Positions 5,379-10,385 of a stretch of 10,385 nucleotides of DNA are shown here, in pieces (the first letter of the stretch is position 1; every line of letters starts with the position of its first letter). Below the pieces are notes generated by a model. It was not told where the DNA came from. It worked only from the letters and a program-made list of their open reading frames with translations, and searched no databases. The DNA lies in NCBI GenBank assembly GCA_003140915.1, contig PLLI01000070.1, positions 1 to 10,385 on the forward strand. The letters run 5' to 3'. The stretch comes from Candidatus Omnitrophota bacterium. GTDB taxonomy: Bacteria > Omnitrophota > Gorgyraeia > 2-01-FULL-45-10. A program made the translations under genes and the position numbers.

Positions 5379-6818
5379 TCACTCCCCCAAACTTTTTTTC
5401 AGGATTTCGTTCACCATGACGGGGTTCGCTTTGCCCTTGCTCGCCTTCATTACCTGTCCGACCAAAAAACCGAGAGCGGTCTTCTTCCCGCCCTTATAGT
5501 CGTTCACGGATTTCGTCTCTTTTTGCAGCACATTCTTCACTATCTCTTCTATCGAGCCCTTGTCGCTTATCTGGGCGAGTCCATTCTTCTTAACTATATC
5601 CTCGGGGTTTGACCTGGTCTCGATCGCCTCCGCAAGCACTTCCTTTGCCATCGTACCGCTGATCGATCCCGAGTCTACCATCTTCAGAAGCCCTACGAGA
5701 GCGGCGGGCGCCAGGCCCAGTTCGTTTATATTTATATTTCGCGCGTTCACGGCCGCCATTATATCGCCCATCAGCCAGTTAGCGGCTGCCTTTGCGTCTG
5801 GATAGAGCTTAGTGCACTCTTCAAAATAATCGGCGAGATCGATCTGGCTTGTCAATACCCCGGCATCGTAATCCGAAAGGCCGAACTCCTTTTGAAAGCG
5901 GCCCGCTTTTGCCTCAGGAAGTTCCGGCAGGGTTTCCCTTATCTTCTCTATTTCATTCTTGTCTACGACGAACGGCACGAGATCGGGCTCCGGAAAATAT
6001 CTGTAGTCCTCAGCCTCTTCTTTTGTCCTCATCGACGCGGTAACGCCCTTTTCCGCGTCCCACAGGCGCGTCTCCTGGATCAACTTGCCCTTATCCTCGA
6101 GTACGGAGACCTGTCTCTTCACCTCGTATTCAAGGCCGGCCTTCACGCCTTTGAATGAGTTCATGTTCTTGAGTTCGACCTTCGTTCCCAATTTTTTTTC
6201 GCCTTCCGGCCTTATGGAGATGTTGGCATCGCACCTGAGCGATCCCTTCTCCATGTCGCAGTCGGATACCTTCAGATATTCAAGGATCGATTTCAGCTTT
6301 GTGAGATAGTCGTACGCTTCCTGAGGCGAATTCATGTCCGGCTCCGTGACGATCTCGAGGAGCGGCATACCACCGCGGTTGTAATCTACGAGGCTGTAAT
6401 TCTCTCCCTTCGGATGTATGAGCTTCCCCGCATCCTCTTCCATGTGCACACGCTTGATCTTTATCCTTTTACGCCTGCCGTCAGCGGCAGCTATATCCAC
6501 GAAACCGTTATATGAAAGCGGCATGTCGTATTGCGATATCTGGAAATTTTTCGGCAGGTCGGGGTAGTAGTAATTCTTCCTGTCAAATTTTATCAACTCC
6601 TGTATCCGGCAATTCAGGGCGAGCGCGGTCTTTATTGCGAAACGGAACGCCTCCTCATTCAGGACGGGCAGGCTCCCCGGAAAACCGAGGCACACCGGAC
6701 AGACTTGCGAATTCGGCCTTGAACCAAATTTGGTCGAACAGCCGCAGAACGCCTTTGTATTCGTCGCCAATTGCAGATGGACTTCAAGTCCTATGACAGT
6801 TTCGTATTTCACGCTCAT
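5379..6818 (-). CDS. gatB: Asp-tRNA(Asn)/Glu-tRNA(Gln) amidotransferase subunit B
   Basis: 479 residues, the usual length. GatB binds the misacylated tRNA and its kinase-type active site phosphorylates the Glu/Asp side chain with ATP before ammonia from GatA is added. Seen: the start YETVIGLEVHLQLATNTKAF (5-24), a zinc-type cysteine set C25/C27 (FCGCS) and C40/C43 (CPVC), LGFPGSLPVLN (44-54), NYYYPDLPKNFQISQYDMPL (82-101), VHMEEDAGKLIH (124-135), DYNRGGMPLLEIVTEPD (145-161), LRCDANISIRP (194-204), KNMNSFKGVKAGLEYEVKRQ (217-236) and the YRYFPEPDL motif. The C-terminal part (about 330-479) is the helical and YqeY-like tail that grips the tRNA, with KKTALGFLVGQVMKASKGKANP. Its ATG overlaps the gatA stop by 4 bases (ATGA), so translation is coupled. 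Presence of the complex implies missing or incomplete direct charging of tRNA-Gln and/or tRNA-Asn. Confidence 0.98.
   Translation of the reverse strand: MSVKYETVIGLEVHLQLATNTKAFCGCSTKFGSRPNSQVCPVCLGFPGSLPVLNEEAFRFAIKTALALNCRIQELIKFDRKNYYYPDLPKNFQISQYDMPLSYNGFVDIAAADGRRKRIKIKRVHMEEDAGKLIHPKGENYSLVDYNRGGMPLLEIVTEPDMNSPQEAYDYLTKLKSILEYLKVSDCDMEKGSLRCDANISIRPEGEKKLGTKVELKNMNSFKGVKAGLEYEVKRQVSVLEDKGKLIQETRLWDAEKGVTASMRTKEEAEDYRYFPEPDLVPFVVDKNEIEKIRETLPELPEAKAGRFQKEFGLSDYDAGVLTSQIDLADYFEECTKLYPDAKAAANWLMGDIMAAVNARNININELGLAPAALVGLLKMVDSGSISGTMAKEVLAEAIETRSNPEDIVKKNGLAQISDKGSIEEIVKNVLQKETKSVNDYKGGKKTALGFLVGQVMKASKGKANPVMVNEILKKSLGE
5382..5388 (-). promoter_or_regulatory. Ribosome binding site of the S41 protease gene
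   Basis: GGGGGAG on the minus strand, ending seven bases before the ATG at 5374 and lying inside the final gatB codons. It supports the chosen start and marks a switch from the coupled gatCAB block to an independently initiated gene. Confidence 0.6.
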
Positions 6819-8260
6819 AATTTCGGTTTCTTAGTATGGAATTCTGTATACTGTTCAAAAGTGTATGCGGCCCTGAATATCGTCTCTTCGTCGAATGCCT
6901 TAGCGAGTATCTGCATTCCTATCGGCAGGCCGCTCTTTGAAAAGCCGCACGGGATGGACATTGCCGGCAGCCCCGCGAGGTTCGCCGGTATAGTATAGAT
7001 ATCGGAGAGATACATGCTTAACGGGTCATTCATCTTCTCGCCTATTTTAAAGGCCGGCGTCGGAGAGGTCGGCGTAATTATGCAATCGCATTCCTTAAAC
7101 GCCTTATCGAAATCTTCCCGTATCTTTGTCCTGACCTTCTGGGCCTTCAGGTAATACGCATCGTAATAGCCGGTCGAAAGGCAATACGTACCGAGGAGTA
7201 TCCTTCTCTTCGCCTCGTCGCCGAAGCCCTGCGACCGCGTCTTTATGTACATGTCTATCATGTCTCTGGAATTGCCCGCCCTGAAGGCGTATTGGACGCC
7301 GTCAAATCTGGCAAGGTTGGAACTCGCTTCCGCCGTCGCGACTATGTAATATGTGCCGACCGCATATTCCGTATGCGGCAGTGATATCTTATGCACCTTT
7401 GCGCCCAGGGATCTTAATAATTCTATCGCCGCTTTAACACCCGCTTCGATTTCTTTGTCGAGCCCTTCGATGAAATATTCTTTCGGCACGCCGATGCGCA
7501 GGCCCTTGACGTCTTTGGACAACGCCTTCGTATAATCAGGGACCGGCAGATCGACCGATGTCGAATCCATCTCGTCGTATCCGGCGATGACGCTGAGGAG
7601 GAGCGCCGCGTCTTCCGTATCTTTCGTGATCGGGCCGATCTGATCGAGCGACGATGCAAACGCGATCAGTCCGTAGCGCGAGACCCTGCCGTAAGTCGGT
7701 TTGAGGCCGACCACGCCGCAGAGCGCGGCGGGCTGCCTGATCGAGCCGCCCGTATCCGAGCCGAGCGCCAGTATCGTTTCGTCGGCGGACACGGCCGCAG
7801 CTGAGCCGCCGCTTGAACCGCCGGGGATGCGCGTGATATCCCAGGGATTCTTCGTCGGGCCGTAGCACGACGTCTCGCAGGACGAGCCGAACGCGAACTC
7901 ATCCATGTTCGCCTTGCCTATCAGGACGGCGCCCTCTTCTTCGAGCTTCTTCACTACTGTCGCGTCGTATGGCGGCTTGAATCCCGCCAATATCCTGGAA
8001 GCACAGGTGGTCACCTCGTCTTTAACACAAATGTTATCCTTCATCAAAACGGGGATACCTGCCAATTTTCCTTTCAGTTTCGTAGGATTATTGACGGATC
8101 TTTTCGCTTTTTCTTTATTGGCGAGGACGAATGCCTTTATCTTCGGATCGAATTTTTCAATTCTGGAGAATACCTGGTCAAGGATCGCGGAGGGCGCGGC
8201 TTCACCTTTTACCATCAACTCTTTCAATCTGTGCGCCGCTAAAGAATACAAATTTTCCAT
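6815..8260 (-). CDS. gatA: Asp-tRNA(Asn)/Glu-tRNA(Gln) amidotransferase subunit A
   Basis: 481 residues, full length for the family. GatA is the glutaminase of the GatCAB complex: it releases ammonia from glutamine and channels it to GatB. It belongs to the amidase-signature family, and the Ser-cisSer-Lys triad is intact: K74 in GIPVLMKDN, S149 in PGGSSGGSAAA (146-156) and S173 in DTGGSIRQPAALCG (169-182). The spacings (75 and 24 residues) match S. aureus GatA K79, S154, S178. Other family motifs are LIGKANMDEFAFGSS (113-127), GLKPTYGRVSRYGL and ASSLDQIGP downstream. The ATG at 8260 follows the gatC stop directly with no spacer. A GAAGG seven bases upstream, inside gatC, serves as ribosome site. 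The gene forms a block C-A-B with its partners, which helps keep subunits balanced. Confidence 0.98.
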   Translation of the reverse strand: MENLYSLAAHRLKELMVKGEAAPSAILDQVFSRIEKFDPKIKAFVLANKEKAKRSVNNPTKLKGKLAGIPVLMKDNICVKDEVTTCASRILAGFKPPYDATVVKKLEEEGAVLIGKANMDEFAFGSSCETSCYGPTKNPWDITRIPGGSSGGSAAAVSADETILALGSDTGGSIRQPAALCGVVGLKPTYGRVSRYGLIAFASSLDQIGPITKDTEDAALLLSVIAGYDEMDSTSVDLPVPDYTKALSKDVKGLRIGVPKEYFIEGLDKEIEAGVKAAIELLRSLGAKVHKISLPHTEYAVGTYYIVATAEASSNLARFDGVQYAFRAGNSRDMIDMYIKTRSQGFGDEAKRRILLGTYCLSTGYYDAYYLKAQKVRTKIREDFDKAFKECDCIITPTSPTPAFKIGEKMNDPLSMYLSDIYTIPANLAGLPAMSIPCGFSKSGLPIGMQILAKAFDEETIFRAAYTFEQYTEFHTKKPKL

Positions 8261-8584
8261 TTACTTACCTTCATCCTGCACTCTGTCGGTAGATTCTATT
8301 ATCTGAGGAACCTTGAAGAAATCGCCTTCGCTTGCGGGAGCATTTTTAATGGCTTCATCTGTTTCCAGAGATTTTCTTAAAATATCTTTTCTGAATACAT
8401 TTTTAAGGGTCGTGAGGGCATGGCTCGTAGGAGGCACGTTTGCCGTATCTATTTCGTTTAATTTGCTTATATATGATAAGATAGATGCCAGTTGCGCGCT
8501 ATAAAGTTTAAGTTCTTTATCGCTCAACTCAAGCCTCGCCAGATGTGCAACATGTTTAACAGTCTTATCGTCTATCGTTTTCAT
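8261..8584 (-). CDS. gatC: Asp-tRNA(Asn)/Glu-tRNA(Gln) amidotransferase subunit C
   Basis: 107 residues from the ATG at 8584; the family is around 95-100. GatC is a small belt-like subunit that wraps around GatA and GatB and stabilises the complex. Seen: the N-terminal signature KTVKHVAHLARLELSDKE (7-24 from this start), the helix YSAQLASILSYISKLNEID, the loop motif TANVPPTSHALTTLKNVFRKD and the C-terminal segment NAPASEGDFFKVPQIIES. A GTG at 8602 in the same frame would add six residues and overlap the rsmA stop by 4 bases (GTGA). The ATG gives the more typical N-terminus, but neither start has a good Shine-Dalgarno sequence, so the choice is uncertain. Confidence 0.94.
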   Translation of the reverse strand: MKTIDDKTVKHVAHLARLELSDKELKLYSAQLASILSYISKLNEIDTANVPPTSHALTTLKNVFRKDILRKSLETDEAIKNAPASEGDFFKVPQIIESTDRVQDEGK

Positions 8585-8598
8585 TTTTATATAACTTA

Positions 8599-9441
8599 TC
8601 ACATTCCACGCGCATTGTCAATTTTCGCGAAATCGGAAAGGTTCAGGGTCTCGGGCCGGGCGGCCGGGTCTATGCCGGCATTATTCAGGATAGCGGTCAG
8701 CTCGTCTTTCGGGATATTAAGCACAGCCTCACGGGAGAGCGAATTCACGATAGATTTCCGGCGCTGGTTGAAGGCGCCTCTTACGATCCTGAAAAATCGT
8801 TCTTCATCCTTAACCCGCACCGAAGGAGTACCCAGAACATCCATCCTCACGATCGCTGAGTCAACTTTCGGCGCGGGATAGAAGCAGGTCCTCTTCACAG
8901 TGTAAATATATTCGGGCCTTGTGTGGTATTGGACAAAACAGCTTAAAGAGCTGTAATCTTTCGTGCCGGGTTTGGCGAGAAGCCGCGATGCAACTTCTTT
9001 CTGGACCATGATTATCGCGGTAGTTACGAGATCTTTATTGCGCAAAAGATATTCTATGACGGGCGTTGTAATATAATATGGCAGGTTACCGATCACTTTC
9101 AGTTTCCGCGATCCCACGGCACCGCCCATATCGAATTTCAATACATCCGCGTTCACGATCTCGAGGTTCGGGAAGACACTGCCTACGAGGTCCGTAAGGA
9201 TCGCGCACGCCTTTTTGTCTTTTTCTACGGCGATCACGGAGGCGCCTGTCTTCGCGAGATCCAGCGTCAGCGCGCCGAGGCCTGGCCCTATTTCAAGGAC
9301 AATGTCGTCCTTCGAAAGACGCGCGACCGATATTATTTTATCCCTGATATTTCCGTCGATGAGATAGTTCTCGCCCAGCCGCTTCAGGGGAGCGAAATCA
9401 TGCCGAATGAAAATTTCGTTTAACTGGGTTTTGTTGAGCAT
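8599..9441 (-). CDS. rsmA: 16S rRNA (adenine1518-N6/adenine1519-N6)-dimethyltransferase RsmA
   Basis: 280 residues from the ATG at 9441. RsmA (KsgA) dimethylates two adjacent adenines in helix 45 of 16S rRNA late in 30S assembly, using S-adenosylmethionine. Seen (numbered from this ATG): the N-terminal PLKRLGENYLID (18-29, the variant of the usual LGQNFL), the SAM loop VLEIGPGLGALTLDLA (48-63), the acidic VEKDKK (73-78), NADVLKFD (97-104), catalytic motif NLPYYITTPVIEYLL (119-133), MVQKEVASRLLAKPGTKDYS (145-164) and FYPAPKVDSAIVRM (187-200). The C-terminal helical domain has FFRIVRGAFNQRRKSIVNSL. A GTG at 9456 would add five residues; the overlap with pdxA is 22 bases for the ATG and 37 for the GTG. 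Neither has a clear ribosome site. It follows pdxA, as in E. coli. Confidence 0.95.
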   Translation of the reverse strand: MLNKTQLNEIFIRHDFAPLKRLGENYLIDGNIRDKIISVARLSKDDIVLEIGPGLGALTLDLAKTGASVIAVEKDKKACAILTDLVGSVFPNLEIVNADVLKFDMGGAVGSRKLKVIGNLPYYITTPVIEYLLRNKDLVTTAIIMVQKEVASRLLAKPGTKDYSSLSCFVQYHTRPEYIYTVKRTCFYPAPKVDSAIVRMDVLGTPSVRVKDEERFFRIVRGAFNQRRKSIVNSLSREAVLNIPKDELTAILNNAGIDPAARPETLNLSDFAKIDNARGM

Positions 9442-10322
9442 CTTTGCAGGCGGCACGCAAGCTTGATCGCCTCGATCATGGAACTCGGATCGGCGATACC
9501 CTTACCGGCAATGTTGAAGGCGGTGCCGTGGTCCGGCGAGGTCCTGATGAACGGCAGGCCGAGTGTTAAGTTCACGCCGTTATCGAAGTGGATCATCTTG
9601 AAGGGTGTGAGCCCCTGGTCATGATACATCGCGATCACGGCGTCGTACCTTTTATTGAACGCCTCATAAAAAGCGACGTCCGCAGATATGGGCCCGTAAA
9701 TATTTTTCATAAACTTTAATGATTTTTTTATCGCGGGGGCGATTATCTTCCCTTCTTCGTTCCCGAACGCGCCACCCTCCCCAGCGTGAGGATTGAGGCC
9801 GCAGACGGCGATCTGCGGGTGTTTTATATGAAAATATTCTTCGAGATACTTGTGCGTAAGCGTTATAGCGTTATATATCATTACGGAGCTCAATATCTCC
9901 GGGACGTTTTTTAACGGCACGTGGCGCGTAACGAGCGTAACCTTCAGGTCACTGCCCGCGAACATCATTGCAAAATTTTTAACCTTGAACTTGCCTGCCA
10001 GGTATTCGGTATGCCCTTGAAAATCCGGAAAGCCCGCCTTCTTTATGCATGCCTTATTGACCGGCGCGGTAACGAGCGCATCGGCCTTGCCCCTGGCGAG
10101 CATATCTACAGCCGTATCTAAATAGCCTATCGCTGCCCTGCCGGATCCGGCGCCCGAATGATCCCGATGAGTACCGCGATCTTCGTCGCCGATAATTAAA
10201 AAATCGGCAAGTCCTTTTACTTCCGGACTTGCCAATGCCTTCAATGTGACCTCCGGCCCGATGCCGGACGGGTCACCCATCGTTACGATAACCCGCGTCT
10301 TATTTGAACGCGATATACGCAT
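9420..10322 (-). CDS. pdxA: 4-hydroxythreonine-4-phosphate dehydrogenase PdxA, shortened N-terminal region
   Basis: 300 residues. PdxA oxidises 4-phosphohydroxy-L-threonine with NAD(P) in DXP-dependent vitamin B6 synthesis; PdxJ then condenses the product with DXP. Seen: VTMGDPSGIGPEV (13-25), TAPVNKACIKKAGF (85-98), the substrate motif GHTEYLAG (103-110), metal ligands H134 (TRHVPL), H179 (GLNPHAGEGG) and H234 (AMYHDQGLTPFK), and NLTLGLPFIRTSPDHGTAF (251-269). All three metal His are exactly 32 positions lower than E. coli H166, H211 and H266, so about 32 residues are missing before them. The missing part lies between IIGDEDRG (43-50) and GSGRAAIGYLD (59-69), where relatives have a longer variable region. 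The core motifs remain in one frame, so the gene is probably functional. Paralogous PdxA2-type enzymes of sugar-acid catabolism are an alternative. The ATG overlaps the SurA-like gene by 23 bases. Confidence 0.93.
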   Translation of the reverse strand: MRISRSNKTRVIVTMGDPSGIGPEVTLKALASPEVKGLADFLIIGDEDRGTHRDHSGAGSGRAAIGYLDTAVDMLARGKADALVTAPVNKACIKKAGFPDFQGHTEYLAGKFKVKNFAMMFAGSDLKVTLVTRHVPLKNVPEILSSVMIYNAITLTHKYLEEYFHIKHPQIAVCGLNPHAGEGGAFGNEEGKIIAPAIKKSLKFMKNIYGPISADVAFYEAFNKRYDAVIAMYHDQGLTPFKMIHFDNGVNLTLGLPFIRTSPDHGTAFNIAGKGIADPSSMIEAIKLACRLQRCSTKPS

Positions 10323-10385
10323 TCTTCTTTAATCCCTCAAGCCATACTTTTATCTTCGCGTCAACCTTCGCCCTGTAGACCGCCG
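10300..10385 (-). CDS. C-terminal end of a SurA-like peptidyl-prolyl isomerase/chaperone
   Basis: Only the last 27 codons before a TAA at 10302-10300 are in the window; the reading frame enters from the right edge. The peptide (AVYRAKVDAKIKVWLEGLKK, then NAYIAFK) looks like the final amphipathic helix and strand of SurA/parvulin-type periplasmic chaperones, where a long charged helix with a conserved Trp ends in a short A-Y-I/V-hydrophobic strand. Its position directly upstream of pdxA and rsmA is the E. coli surA-pdxA-rsmA order and is the main support for the call. If correct, the protein helps fold outer-membrane proteins in the periplasm. The domain that would prove it lies outside the window. 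Confidence 0.6.
   Translation of the reverse strand, partial: AVYRAKVDAKIKVWLEGLKKNAYIAFK

Noticed and set aside
7423..7902. Minus-strand Arg/Ser-rich frames of 78-110 codons inside gatA
   Set aside because: They are out-of-frame readings of gatA, whose own frame carries an intact catalytic triad. The Arg-rich composition is a reading-frame artefact.
10130..10200. Compensating frameshift in pdxA explaining its odd N-terminal segment
   Set aside because: I translated the two alternative frames across this stretch and neither restored recognisable PdxA sequence. A block deletion fits the uniform 32-residue displacement better, though a sequencing problem is not excluded.
1..10385. CRISPR arrays, tRNA or rRNA genes, insertion sequences, prophage or defence genes
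   Set aside because: No direct-repeat array, no tRNA-like cloverleaf, and no transposase, integrase or toxin motifs were seen. Almost all bases are taken up by identified coding regions.

Overview
The window is one densely packed bacterial gene cluster. All eleven genes are read from the minus strand, so transcription runs from the right end (10385) to the left end (1). Neighbouring genes overlap or lie a few bases apart. The longest gap is about 36 bases and there is no convincing internal terminator. Both ends are open: the 3' end of a SurA-like gene enters at the right and a larB gene runs off the left.

In order of transcription the genes are: SurA-like C-terminus, pdxA, rsmA (ksgA), gatC, gatA, gatB, an S41 C-terminal processing protease, a divergent polysaccharide deacetylase (DUF610/YibQ type), tsaD, an MgtC/SapB-type membrane protein, a bactofilin fused to an excisionase-type helix-turn-helix (HTH), a small HTH protein with a C-terminal membrane anchor, and larB. 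The right part (surA-pdxA-rsmA) keeps a gene order known from Escherichia coli. The centre supplies translation fidelity: rRNA dimethylation, tRNA-dependent amidation for Gln-tRNA and/or Asn-tRNA, and t6A tRNA modification. Mixed with it are cell-envelope genes (SurA-like chaperone, S41 protease, deacetylase, MgtC, bactofilin). larB at the left belongs to nickel-pincer cofactor synthesis.

The organism is a Gram-negative-type bacterium that uses GatCAB and has moderate GC content. The SurA, YibQ and bactofilin genes and the compact style are reminiscent of uncultured lineages such as Omnitrophota (OP3) or related PVC/Elusimicrobia groups. That placement is an impression and was not tested by phylogeny.

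The part most worth attention is 562-1509. Two adjacent genes share the same small excisionase/MerR-like HTH module. One has it behind a bactofilin polymerising domain, the other in front of a linker and a single C-terminal transmembrane helix. This looks like a possible two-part cytoskeleton/membrane-anchor system, comparable in architecture to RodZ-MreB or to a chromosome-tethering bactofilin scaffold. A second oddity is PdxA, which is about 32 residues shorter than the E. coli enzyme in its N-terminal part while keeping all recognisable metal-binding and substrate motifs.
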